DNA of 46,097 nucleotides from positions 1-46,097 of the forward strand of contig JAFLRO010000013.1 in assembly GCA_022511425.1 (NCBI GenBank), written 5' to 3'. The stretch comes from Acetatifactor sp. GTDB taxonomy: Bacteria > Bacillota > Clostridia > Lachnospirales > Lachnospiraceae. Below, in pieces: positions 1-7,738 of the stretch. The notes beneath the pieces were generated by a model. It searched no databases and had not been told where the DNA came from. It saw only the letters and a program-made list of their open reading frames with translations. Within the stretch, counting starts at the first letter, position 1; every line of letters starts with the position of its first letter. A program made the position numbers and the translations under genes.

Positions 1-167
1 TTTCTGATATACTCCCCGGGTGTCATTCCCAGTTCAGCCTTAAATATCCTTAGAAAATGATACTTGGAGTATCCTGTACTCGCAGCAATTCTGTCCAGAT
101 CTAAATCCTGGCAAAGATTGTCTTCGATATAGTCCAGAGCACACTGTAATTGTTCCCGATAATTCAT
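1..167 (-). CDS. AraC-family transcriptional regulator, N-terminal fragment (runs off left edge)
   Basis: Only the first 55 or so codons are in the window. The protein starts MNYREQLQCALDYIEDNL and reads straight into an AraC-type helix-turn-helix (DLDRIAASTGYSKYHFLRIF followed by a LGMTPGEYIR tail). That wording is typical of the first HTH of the AraC/XylS family. Here the DNA-binding domain is at the N-terminus, so this is probably the subclass with HTH first and a C-terminal effector (GyrI-like) domain; that part is not visible. The start at 167 is preceded by AGGAG and GGGGAG about 8 bases upstream. It lies just downstream of, and in the same direction as, two esterase genes, which it may control. 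Confidence 0.85.
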   Translation of the reverse strand, partial: MNYREQLQCALDYIEDNLCQDLDLDRIAASTGYSKYHFLRIFKAELGMTPGEYIR

Positions 168-226
168 CTCCCCAACTCCTGGTATCAATATAACATATTT
201 TGGGGGCAGACTGTTGATATGGATTG

Positions 227-1324
227 CTATCTTTGTCCGTTTTTAAAAACAGCCCGGGCAAAATTATACAAGCCGCTGCGGATGGCTTGGGAGTCATGGT
301 CCGCTTCGGGAATCTCGTACCAGGTATGCGCCACCCCGTTCCTTTCAAAAATGTTGTGATAGCTCTCAGGGAACTTGCCCACCGTGCCATCCTGGGTACC
401 GCAGCAGACCATCAGGACAGTGGGCTCAAAGTCCTTGCCCGCAAAGGTCAGTTCGTCCTCCTTGAGCTGTCCGGGATGGGTCATGGCCCAGTCCTTGCCG
501 GGAACCAGTCCGGGGGCGGGTGCAATAGCTCCCACATAGGCAAACAGATCCGGGCGGCTCAGGCCAATAAACAGCGTCTCCCTGCCTCCCATGGAGAAAC
601 CTAATATAGCCCGATTTTCCCTGCCGGGAGCCACGGAATAAGTCTCTTCTATAAAGGGAATCAAATCATTGACAAGGTCATTGATAAAATTATCATAGGG
701 TGCAACAGCTTCATTATTAAATGCAGGTTTCTGATCCGGGTCTGAGGATGCGTACATGTTTGGAAGAACGATAATCATCTCCTTTGCTGAGCCATCGGAC
801 TGGAGATTTCCCATGATCTCTATAAGCCTGTTGTTGATGTCTCCGCTAAGGGAGTACTCATCTCCAAAAATACCATGCAGCATGTATAGTACAGGATATT
901 CCTTCGCTTCATCATAGTTAGCGGGAAGCAGCACATTTACGCCCCGATCCAGTCCTGTGGTCTCAGAATGATAGGTATAATGATTGATAATACCATAATC
1001 AGCATCTCCCCGTGGCTGATAATCCTCTATGGGACAATCCTTTATAATCTCAATTCCATTCATGATAATACCCTCCTCTTCCATTTCCTGACCGTCTATG
1101 TCAGCAGGCTCCTTTTCACCGTACAATTCCTCAGCATTGGGCGAGGCCTCCGCTGCTCCTTCTGAGCTTTCAGCGTCTTCAGCAATTTGTCCGAAATATC
1201 CATCCTGCTCTCCGGGTTCCTCCGTCTCCTGAATGGTGCCCGGATCCCCCGCGGAGTCTGAACTGCCGCATCCTGTCAACAAAATCGTCGCTGCCAGCAA
1301 AGGCAATATCAGCTTTTTCTTCAT
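227..1324 (-). CDS. Lipoprotein alpha/beta-hydrolase, CE1/esterase D-like
   Basis: 365 aa. The first ~20 residues form a lipoprotein signal peptide ending in the lipobox LLTGC, so the enzyme is probably anchored on the outer face of the membrane. An acidic Glu/Asp-rich linker follows to about residue 90, then an esterase D / carbohydrate esterase family 1 fold: a strand ending in YMLHG, the nucleophile elbow GFSMGG, an Asp in CGTQDG and a His in EADHDS. These supply a complete Ser-Asp-His triad. Relatives act as feruloyl or acetyl-xylan esterases on plant polysaccharide side chains; the substrate here is not readable from sequence. It lies 23 bp behind a second esterase of the same superfamily, probably in one transcript. 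Confidence 0.85.
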   Translation of the reverse strand: MKKKLILPLLAATILLTGCGSSDSAGDPGTIQETEEPGEQDGYFGQIAEDAESSEGAAEASPNAEELYGEKEPADIDGQEMEEEGIIMNGIEIIKDCPIEDYQPRGDADYGIINHYTYHSETTGLDRGVNVLLPANYDEAKEYPVLYMLHGIFGDEYSLSGDINNRLIEIMGNLQSDGSAKEMIIVLPNMYASSDPDQKPAFNNEAVAPYDNFINDLVNDLIPFIEETYSVAPGRENRAILGFSMGGRETLFIGLSRPDLFAYVGAIAPAPGLVPGKDWAMTHPGQLKEDELTFAGKDFEPTVLMVCCGTQDGTVGKFPESYHNIFERNGVAHTWYEIPEADHDSQAIRSGLYNFARAVFKNGQR

Positions 1325-1347
1325 AAATAATGCACCTCTTTATCTCA

Positions 1348-2211
1348 TCAACAGGCATCTGTCGGCCTGAAGAAAATCTGCAGGGCATGGTAAAGATGAA
1401 GCTGCCATGCCTTCATATCATGGACACCGCCGGGAATGGTGAAGAAATCGTAGTTCTTTCCCTGAACAAGCTGTGGACATGCTTGCACAGCGCGCTCCAT
1501 GATATATTTATGCTCCTCAAAGGCAATGTCCCTATCACCGTTACAGCAGAACATATAGTCCAATGACAGCCCCCTGCTCTCCCCGTCAGCCAGTGTCTCC
1601 TGGATGCGTTTCACCTCAGCGTCACGGTCGCCGTTTGGTCCACAACAGCCGGAAAAAGGACCGTACCACGAGAACAGATCAAAATTGTTGTAAAATGCAG
1701 CGCGGTAAGTAGTCATGGAGCCCAGTGAGAGACCCGCAAACCCACGGTGAGCACGGGTTCTGACCAGATTATCCTCGGAGACATCACCTCCCGCATAGGT
1801 GGAAAAAGCAGTCTCCACAGCAGGAATCAGATCCCGACGCAGCTCATGGCAGAAGTGCTCCGTAATATACTCGGCTTTATTATCCGCTTCCTCGCCGCGA
1901 TAATAGGTGGGGGTCACGATGATGCAGGGATCGCAAAGCCCTTCTGCAATCATGTTATCAACGATGACAGCAGTTTCAGGAAACATCTTGAACCACCAGT
2001 CCTCGTTTACTCCGCCGCCGTGCAAAAGATACAAAATGTTATATTGCCGGGCAGCATCGTAGCCATAGGGCAGATAAACCCATGCTCCTTTATGTAAAAC
2101 ACGGTCATCTTCTTCTTCATACGTCTTTGAATCGTAGTTTAACCTGCGGACCTCACCGCGCTTGTCCGTCTCCCGAAGCATTGCAGCAGGCATTTCATAG
2201 ATAAACTCCAT
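1348..2211 (-). CDS. Cytoplasmic esterase, CE1/esterase D superfamily
   Basis: 287 aa from the ATG at 2211, chosen because GGGAG lies 8 bases upstream; an in-frame ATG 12 codons earlier has no comparable site. No signal peptide is seen. The core shows YLLHGGGVNEDWW (oxyanion region), the nucleophile elbow GLSLGS, Asp in CNGDRD and His in PGGVHD, a full catalytic triad. The family contains feruloyl and acetyl-xylan esterases. A cytoplasmic enzyme paired with the lipoprotein esterase downstream suggests stepwise de-esterification outside and then inside the cell. A -35/-10 pair (TTGACA, 17 bp, TATTGT) lies at 2287-2315. Confidence 0.83.
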   Translation of the reverse strand: MEFIYEMPAAMLRETDKRGEVRRLNYDSKTYEEEDDRVLHKGAWVYLPYGYDAARQYNILYLLHGGGVNEDWWFKMFPETAVIVDNMIAEGLCDPCIIVTPTYYRGEEADNKAEYITEHFCHELRRDLIPAVETAFSTYAGGDVSEDNLVRTRAHRGFAGLSLGSMTTYRAAFYNNFDLFSWYGPFSGCCGPNGDRDAEVKRIQETLADGESRGLSLDYMFCCNGDRDIAFEEHKYIMERAVQACPQLVQGKNYDFFTIPGGVHDMKAWQLHLYHALQIFFRPTDAC

Positions 2212-2286
2212 AGTTTCCACTCCCTGTCCTTTCATTATTATTCTCATCTCAATTTATGCAATCAAGGCGCTTAACTAACTGATTTA

Positions 2287-2315
2287 ACAATATCCTTCCC
2301 TGCTTTATTTGTCAA
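2287..2315 (-). promoter_or_regulatory. Sigma-A promoter for the esterase pair
   Basis: Read on the minus strand: -35 TTGACA (2310-2315), 17-bp spacer, -10 TATTGT (2287-2292), about 70 bp ahead of the 2211 start. Upstream of the -35 (2330-2370) the motif TTGCAA occurs three times, two copies almost back to back. These could be operator or activator sites, for example for the adjacent AraC protein. Confidence 0.55.
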
Positions 2316-2390
2316 CAAATTTCAGAAGTTTGCAATTTTTGCAATTGTAGGTTCGCCATTCTTGCAATCCATCTCTATATTACGCAACCA

Positions 2391-2423
2391 AGCCGGGATG
2401 ACATGGAGAATCATTCCGGCTTG
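2391..2423. other. Stem-loop downstream of the solute-binding lipoprotein gene
   Basis: AAGCCGG-(x)-ATGA pairs with TCAT-(x)-CCGGCTT around an 8-9 base loop, just beyond the stop at 2433. There is no clear T-run on the minus strand, so it is a weak terminator or an mRNA 3'-end stabiliser. Confidence 0.4.
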
Positions 2424-2432
2424 ATCATTACG

Positions 2433-4751
2433 TTATTTTCTTTCATCCAGGTAATTCTGTACTCTTTTCTGAATTACATCCGTTGTCTCCTGCAAACTTT
2501 TGTCGTCTGAGAAATATGCCATAGCTTCCTCAAGGATGATATTCATTATTTCATATTTGGTACACGAAGGGGCTCCTTCCTCCATCAATCTCAGGTATTC
2601 CTCCAGATAAGAAGAGCCATCCGTTCTTCCTTCAAGAGGGATAATGCTATGATTATCCAAGATAAATACAGGTCCTTCTGACCGTCCGGTGTGTTCACGT
2701 ACATGGTTTGTCATCACATCCCGCCGCACCCAGTTTACTGTGTATGCAACCTGACTTTCCTCGCTAAGTAAGAACTGTACAAAATCTTCAATAATATCTG
2801 TATTCTCTGTCCGGTCATTTACTGCCACACAACTGTAACAGGAGACAATGCTGCCATTCTTACCGTTTGCCGGAAATCCTACATAGTGAAAATCCTCACC
2901 AAACATAGCTCTTCGACTGCTAAATTGGATGAATCCACCTGCCAAATAATAGGCCAGTGCCCCTCCGCTTAATACCTCGTCACGCTGTTCAGAAACGGTC
3001 ATGCTATTTCTGCTTCCCGGTGCTTCCCCATAATCTTTACAGAATTTTAGCAGCGAGCAGAATTCTTCTGACTCAAAATTGCAAGTTAGTTTCTGAAAAT
3101 CAAAAAAACCACTTCTTTCTAAATTTTTAATACAGAGATCGTACAGCATCTGGTCTGCTGTGAGGCTGTAGGGAATACTGATGCATCTTTCAACTGTCGG
3201 GTTCTTCTGCGTCAATTCCATCATATCTTCTATAGTCCATGTATCCTCGCTCCAAATATCATTAGATACGAAAAGAGTATCCACATAAGCCTCGTAAGGA
3301 ATTCCATATAATTTATCTCCGATAATGCCATTTTGCAGAACTCCCGAAAATACCTGGTCTTGTATTTGTTTCGGCAAAATATCGCTCAGATCAGCAAGAA
3401 CTCCCGCTTTCTCCATATCTATCAACTGTTCCCTCGATATCACAAGCATGTCCGGACCATTCCCGGCTTTCATATCTTCCACAATTCGCACAAAAGAAAC
3501 ATCGCTTTTATCCTCCTGTTGCTGCACAGTAATTACCACTCCCGGATGCTTCCTTGAGTACTCGGCCGCACAGTTTCGTGTATACTTATCATCCCTCCAC
3601 TGCAACAATACGATTTCAGTCGGCTCAAACTCAGGGGCTGCCTTCAGTTTATACAGATAAGATGTATTATCATCCTCAAAGATCAAAATCAATTCATCTG
3701 TCACACTTCCTATGATCGCTGTACAGTCAAAACTGTTAATTCCATTGGCATCATAGATATTCTTGCACTGCCCCTTTAACGCGTCCCAGTATAGCAGCCG
3801 GTTATTGTCCAGATAGATTATCTTTCCATATGAATTGAGTTTGCGGATATTGGCGCCGATTCCCGAACCAGAGAACAATGGAATTTTTTCAGTTCCGTCC
3901 ATAGAAAAGACAACTGTATTCCCATTCGTACTTTCGTATTCAAAAATCGGCGATCCGTCAGGTGCTTTGGTGACCTTGCTTGTTATTCCCCTACAATCCT
4001 GCAAGATGATTAAATCCAATTTTTCTCCGTTCTCATTTGTAACCATGATTTCCCGGTTGTTTCCATCAATCACGTAATAATATCCGTCAGGATCATACAC
4101 TGTGTTTGTAGGAAACCAATTGCTGTTTTTCTGAAGTTCTCTGTTTTCAAGAATCGCCGGCAGAAAATCCGTAACACGCTCAACCTTTCCATTCTGATCC
4201 ATCCAAACAGCAAGATAATTTGAGTAATCTTTTTCATCACTGTTCCAGATAACAAAAAATGCACATAACTTTCCGTTTATGGCATCCGCGCCAACCAAAT
4301 ATGCGGTTTCCTTTTCCTCGTCACTAAACACCCCATCAGCTTCATCTAGCGCCAGCCTGACAGTATTTGTCTCTAATATTGTTGTATTGACTGAATGAAG
4401 ATAGTATGCATATTTTGTGATGTCATTGTCTTCTACGGCATAGCTCTGAAAACGGTAATAATTCTCCTGATCCGTTGCAGAATAACCGTTATACCTCATC
4501 ATATCAGGTTCCGGGTCTTTGCCAAAATCGTCAAAATACTCAGTGACCGTCAGAAGGGGATCTGTTTTCTCTATTTCCTGGAACCCTGCCCACTCCTGTG
4601 CAGCGAGATCATACGCTTCCCCCTCTTCCAATTCTTTCAGGAATGCAGGTTCCTCTGCGCTCTCTTCCTGCTCACCGCCGCAGCCAGCCATAAGCAAAAT
4701 CGGAATCACACACAGACAGATCATATGGAACATTTTGTTTTTGAAAGACAT
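2433..4751 (-). CDS. Large extracellular solute-binding lipoprotein (SBP family 1-like C-terminus)
   Basis: 772 aa, roughly 300 longer than a usual family 1 solute-binding protein. A signal peptide ends in the lipobox LLMAGC. Residues ~40-370 are rich in beta-strand repeats (for example YYVIDGNNREIMVTNENGE) and look like a propeller-type sensor domain. From ~380 the protein resembles SBP_bac_1: VLLQWRDDKYTRNCAAEYSR, a GPDML strand, AGVLADLSD, YGIPYEAYVDTLFVSND and a C-terminal helix-rich lobe. This family binds sugars for ABC importers, but no permease or ATPase gene is adjacent. A sensory or orphan binding role is therefore possible. RBS GGAGGG is 7 bases before the ATG. Confidence 0.8.
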   Translation of the reverse strand: MSFKNKMFHMICLCVIPILLMAGCGGEQEESAEEPAFLKELEEGEAYDLAAQEWAGFQEIEKTDPLLTVTEYFDDFGKDPEPDMMRYNGYSATDQENYYRFQSYAVEDNDITKYAYYLHSVNTTILETNTVRLALDEADGVFSDEEKETAYLVGADAINGKLCAFFVIWNSDEKDYSNYLAVWMDQNGKVERVTDFLPAILENRELQKNSNWFPTNTVYDPDGYYYVIDGNNREIMVTNENGEKLDLIILQDCRGITSKVTKAPDGSPIFEYESTNGNTVVFSMDGTEKIPLFSGSGIGANIRKLNSYGKIIYLDNNRLLYWDALKGQCKNIYDANGINSFDCTAIIGSVTDELILIFEDDNTSYLYKLKAAPEFEPTEIVLLQWRDDKYTRNCAAEYSRKHPGVVITVQQQEDKSDVSFVRIVEDMKAGNGPDMLVISREQLIDMEKAGVLADLSDILPKQIQDQVFSGVLQNGIIGDKLYGIPYEAYVDTLFVSNDIWSEDTWTIEDMMELTQKNPTVERCISIPYSLTADQMLYDLCIKNLERSGFFDFQKLTCNFESEEFCSLLKFCKDYGEAPGSRNSMTVSEQRDEVLSGGALAYYLAGGFIQFSSRRAMFGEDFHYVGFPANGKNGSIVSCYSCVAVNDRTENTDIIEDFVQFLLSEESQVAYTVNWVRRDVMTNHVREHTGRSEGPVFILDNHSIIPLEGRTDGSSYLEEYLRLMEEGAPSCTKYEIMNIILEEAMAYFSDDKSLQETTDVIQKRVQNYLDERK

Positions 4752-4788
4752 ATTTTATCCCTCCATAGATTCGAATATAAAGCCCCTG

Positions 4789-4819
4789 GGCAGTATATGG
4801 TTTCTCACCATACACTGCC
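4789..4819 (-). other. Strong stem-loop in the 5' leader of the solute-binding lipoprotein gene
   Basis: GGCAGT-(A/G)-TATGGT pairs with ACCATA-(C/T)-ACTGCC, giving a stem of about 13 bp and a 5-base loop, some 40 bases upstream of the start codon. No U-tract follows on the transcribed strand, so it is not an intrinsic terminator. It may stabilise or regulate the mRNA. Confidence 0.5.
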
Positions 4820-4919
4820 GAATCAGGGTTTACTATGAAACAATAAAATAGTAACATATGCATTGTGCGCTTAAAAGTATTGCCCGGCAAAATGTGATTA
4901 AGAAGAGATTAAGATTGCT

Positions 4920-5171
4920 TTAAGACCTAATGAAGTACAAAAAGCGCGTAATTCCAAGCCATGCCAGCGGTCTTTTTTTGATTTCATCCTCCACCAGATA
5001 ATAACGTTCTCCATCCACAGATACCACCCAACCAAACTGAAGTAGTCGGCGGGAAAACAGATTCCTCTTCACATGAATGCTCTCAGGCGAGACCGCTGTC
5101 TCCGCGCTGATTGCCCCGGCACGATAGAATTTACGCATGGAAAGACAGAGATATCTTATAACAATTCCCAT
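4920..5171 (-). CDS. Small protein of unknown function
   Basis: 83 aa, not recognised. It is basic, with a central stretch (FGWVVSVDGERYYLVEDEIKK) that could form a small beta-sheet. It is called real because GGGAGGAAGG lies about 9 bases before its ATG and because it is the third gene in line behind PadR and the DUF2812 protein, 95 bp after the latter. No transmembrane segment is evident. Its function is unknown; its position suggests co-expression with the PadR operon. Confidence 0.55.
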   Translation of the reverse strand: MGIVIRYLCLSMRKFYRAGAISAETAVSPESIHVKRNLFSRRLLQFGWVVSVDGERYYLVEDEIKKRPLAWLGITRFLYFIRS

Positions 5172-5266
5172 ATATACCTTCCTCCCTATACATACTTAAT
5201 CAAAAATCCGCTTCTTAGCGCACAGCCCTGTTACCAAGCAACTTGAGCCATGCGCTCCGGCAATCG

Positions 5267-6193
5267 TCATTTAATGGCACAGAATACATCCAATCCTCCG
5301 CCTTCATAACTGGATAAACGTATATAATATTGTCCTTTTTCCAGATGCAGCTTCTGATCAGAAATATCCATTTTAGCATCCGTTATGGTATAAATCACCG
5401 TATTGGAATCATCCACAAGGGTAAAGCATATGGATGCATCAGCCGTGATATTGAGATCCATATAATAGTTGTCCGTGTATAAGATGCCAATACTGCCCCA
5501 TTCAAGCACATTTTCCATTCCATCGGGAATGCCATTTACTTCATCTGCTATAAAATGTGCTGTAAAACGGTGGTGGTGCGTTTCAAGATAAGTAGCGCCG
5601 ACTGTGCCAATAATCAGCAATGCAAAAATTGGTATCCATAATGCCCTAGCCCCAGAAAAGGTCTGTTTTCGTGCTGACTTTCTCATGCAAAGAATACCAT
5701 AGATCAAGTACGCAGTTTCCAGCAAAAAGACCAAAAATCTGACCAAGGCCGGCAGATTTGGCATCAATATAAGGCGTATTGTGTAGATAGCCAGAAACAC
5801 CACCACAATAGCTGTCAGGATTCCCACAAACTTTATCCATCGCCCGGTCATTTCCCGCAGAGATGCTTGATCTGTAAATATCTCATACTGCTCTTCGGGG
5901 AGTGACGGATCCCAAGGCTTGCGGAAATAACTCCATCCGTTGAAGGTGGTACGGATATATTCCCATCCCTGTTCCCGGAAGGTCTCAATATATCGTCCCA
6001 AATCCTCTACTTTTCCTGAAAAATCAATCTGATAGCGATATCGGATGTCAGAATTTCTCTTAAATCTGTTGACGAAGACCCCTCCCCGAACCAACTGCCA
6101 TCCCTGCTCCGACTGTCTGTTAAGTTCTTCCAGTTCCCTCCGGTAATCCCAAGCAGGGTACATATTAAAGAGCCTTTTATACTTACGAGCCAT
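5267..6193 (-). CDS. DUF2812 membrane protein
   Basis: 308 aa. The N-terminal ~110 residues (RKYKRLFNMYPAWDYRRELE, SEQGWQLVRGGVFVNRF, REQGWEYIRTTFNGWSYFRK) match the DUF2812 pattern with its two GW(E/Q) repeats. Three hydrophobic segments follow (about 122-142, 150-170, 185-205), then a soluble C-terminal beta-rich domain (~210-308) that is probably outside the cell. DUF2812 proteins are typically encoded next to PadR regulators, as here: the start is 2 bp beyond the PadR stop, with GGAGG inside the end of padR. The biochemical function of the family is unknown. Confidence 0.85.
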   Translation of the reverse strand: MARKYKRLFNMYPAWDYRRELEELNRQSEQGWQLVRGGVFVNRFKRNSDIRYRYQIDFSGKVEDLGRYIETFREQGWEYIRTTFNGWSYFRKPWDPSLPEEQYEIFTDQASLREMTGRWIKFVGILTAIVVVFLAIYTIRLILMPNLPALVRFLVFLLETAYLIYGILCMRKSARKQTFSGARALWIPIFALLIIGTVGATYLETHHHRFTAHFIADEVNGIPDGMENVLEWGSIGILYTDNYYMDLNITADASICFTLVDDSNTVIYTITDAKMDISDQKLHLEKGQYYIRLSSYEGGGLDVFCAIK

Positions 6194-6195
6194 GT

Positions 6196-6507
6196 CTACA
6201 CCTCCTCCACATTAGCCAGCATTCTTTTCAGTCTTTCCACCTCATCGCGCAGTGCAGCCTGACCTGCCTCGGTGAGGCAGTACAGCCTTCTGCGCTCCAA
6301 TCCCGGCTCCGTTGACATGATTTCCTTGATCCAGCCCTTTTTCATCATATTGCTGGTAGCACCGTACATGGTGCCGGAGCCGATGATCACATCCCCCGCT
6401 GACATTTTTTCCGTCATCTGCATAATGCCGTAGCCATGGTTTGCCCCCTTGGACAGACAGAGCAGGATATAAAAATAACTCTCTGACATTGGTTCTAATT
6501 TTTTCAT
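6196..6507 (-). CDS. PadR-family transcriptional regulator
   Basis: 103 aa from the ATG at 6507, chosen because AGGAGG lies 5 bases upstream. A winged-helix N-terminus (MKKLEPMSESYFYILLCLSK, NHGYGIMQMTEKMSAGDV, GSGTMYGATSNMMKKGWI) and a short C-terminal helix (EVERLKRMLANVEEV) are standard for short PadR proteins (PF03551). These proteins dimerise and repress their own operon and linked membrane proteins. The promoter contains a perfect palindrome in its spacer (6609-6637), so autorepression is likely. It is translationally linked to the DUF2812 gene. Confidence 0.92.
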   Translation of the reverse strand: MKKLEPMSESYFYILLCLSKGANHGYGIMQMTEKMSAGDVIIGSGTMYGATSNMMKKGWIKEIMSTEPGLERRRLYCLTEAGQAALRDEVERLKRMLANVEEV

Positions 6508-6592
6508 TGCAACCTCCTCGCTGATTGATTGTAGACATGCTATCACCTACGCTTTTTTCCGGTGTAAAATGTGTATACTCATCATTGTATAT

Positions 6593-6637
6593 GTCGTCCC
6601 ACGACTGTATCGTATCACGACATATGTCGTGTGTCAA
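6593..6637 (-). promoter_or_regulatory. padR promoter with palindromic operators
   Basis: On the minus strand: -35 TTGACA (6632-6637), 17-bp spacer, -10 TACGAT (6609-6614). The spacer holds the perfect 16-bp palindrome CACGACATATGTCGTG (6616-6631). A second inverted repeat, GTCGT-3-ACGAC (6593-6605), covers the region of the transcription start. Both share the half-site GTCGT/ACGAC, as expected for one repressor, presumably PadR, excluding RNA polymerase. Confidence 0.75.
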
Positions 6638-6696
6638 CATATTTTTAATTTTTTCTAATACCACTGGACGTTACTCTTCATTCATAGCCAGGATCA

Positions 6697-6747
6697 GGCA
6701 TCGCGTGGCGGGTATGTCCAGACAAACAATTCAGCGGCGTCCTTAGC
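6697..6747. repeat. Truncated left end of a MITE-like element
   Basis: About 51 bp that align at roughly 80% with the left end of the complete element at 18530-18713: shared blocks include GGCATCG-x-GTGGCGGG, CAAACAAT and CCTTAGC. The similarity stops abruptly after CCTTAGC and no right-hand inverted repeat is found nearby, so this is a remnant. Confidence 0.6.
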
Positions 6748-6845
6748 CGGAGACGAAATCCACTGGTCATCCTCTCACGGATGTGATAAAATGTCCGCAA
6801 AGGGCAGAATATCATTAACCCACGCAACGAAAGGAACAACATTTT

Positions 6846-7718
6846 ATGTGGATTGCAGATAACTGGAAGGATTACGAGGTACTGGATACCTCCGGCGGAG
6901 AAAAACTGGAACGGTGGGGAGAATATATCCTGGTACGGCCGGATCCCCAGGTAATCTGGAATATACCCAAGGTTCACAAGGGCTGGAAAAAGAAAAACGG
7001 TCATTATCACCGCAGCTCCAAGGGGGGTGGCGAGTGGGAGTTCTTTGACTTACCGGATGAGTGGAGTATATCTTACGGTTCCCTCACCTTCCGCCTGAAA
7101 CCCTTCAGCTTCAAGCACACCGGCCTCTTTCCGGAACAGGCGGTGAACTGGAATTGGTTCTCTGAAATTATCCGGAATGCCAAGCATCCCCAGGACAAGC
7201 CGGTGAAGGTACTGAACCTCTTCGCCTACACAGGAGGTGCCACCCTGGCTGCCGCCGCGGCCGGCGCCCATGTGACCCATGTGGATGCCTCCAAGGGTAT
7301 GGTTGGCTGGGCAAAGGAGAACGCTCAGGCCTCGGGCTTAGGGGATGCGCCCATCCGCTGGCTGGTGGATGACTGTGTGAAGTTCGTGGAGCGTGAAATC
7401 CGGAGGGGAAATAAATACGACGGGATTATCATGGATCCTCCCTCCTACGGCAGAGGACCGAAGGGAGAAATCTGGAAAATAGAGGAGAGCATCTGGCCTT
7501 TTCTTCAGTTGACGGCACAGATACTCTCAGAGAATGCACTTTTCTTTTTGATCAATTCTTACACTACAGGACTGCAGCCTGCAGTACTGTCCTATATGCT
7601 GAACACTGCCGTGACAAGGCCCTATGGCGGATATGTGGAAGCCGACGAGATTGGTCTGCCCGTGACGGAGAGCGGTCTTGTACTGCCTTGCGGCGCTTCG
7701 GGCCGATGGCAGAGTTAA
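6846..7718 (+). CDS. SAM-dependent methyltransferase, RlmI/RlmK-like class I fold
   Basis: 290 aa. The N-terminal ~110 residues form a small beta-rich domain (LVRPDPQVIW, FSFKHTGLFPEQ). The Rossmann methyltransferase follows with motif I VLNLFAYTGGATLAAA (residues ~120-135), the acidic motif II HVDASKGM and the catalytic-region motif IMDPPSYGRG (~198-207). DPPSY with this layout is shared by 23S rRNA cytosine methyltransferases of the RlmI/RlmK type; target base and substrate are inferred only by family. RBS AAAGGA lies 10 bases before ATG. It is the sole plus-strand gene in this part and is followed by a convergent acyltransferase. Confidence 0.85.
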   Translation: MWIADNWKDYEVLDTSGGEKLERWGEYILVRPDPQVIWNIPKVHKGWKKKNGHYHRSSKGGGEWEFFDLPDEWSISYGSLTFRLKPFSFKHTGLFPEQAVNWNWFSEIIRNAKHPQDKPVKVLNLFAYTGGATLAAAAAGAHVTHVDASKGMVGWAKENAQASGLGDAPIRWLVDDCVKFVEREIRRGNKYDGIIMDPPSYGRGPKGEIWKIEESIWPFLQLTAQILSENALFFLINSYTTGLQPAVLSYMLNTAVTRPYGGYVEADEIGLPVTESGLVLPCGASGRWQS

Positions 7719-7738
7719 GACTTGCAGCTCCAACCATC

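Noticed and set aside
2391..2423. Strong terminator call for the stem-loop after the solute-binding lipoprotein
   Set aside because: There is no U-tract on the minus strand; kept only as a stem-loop.
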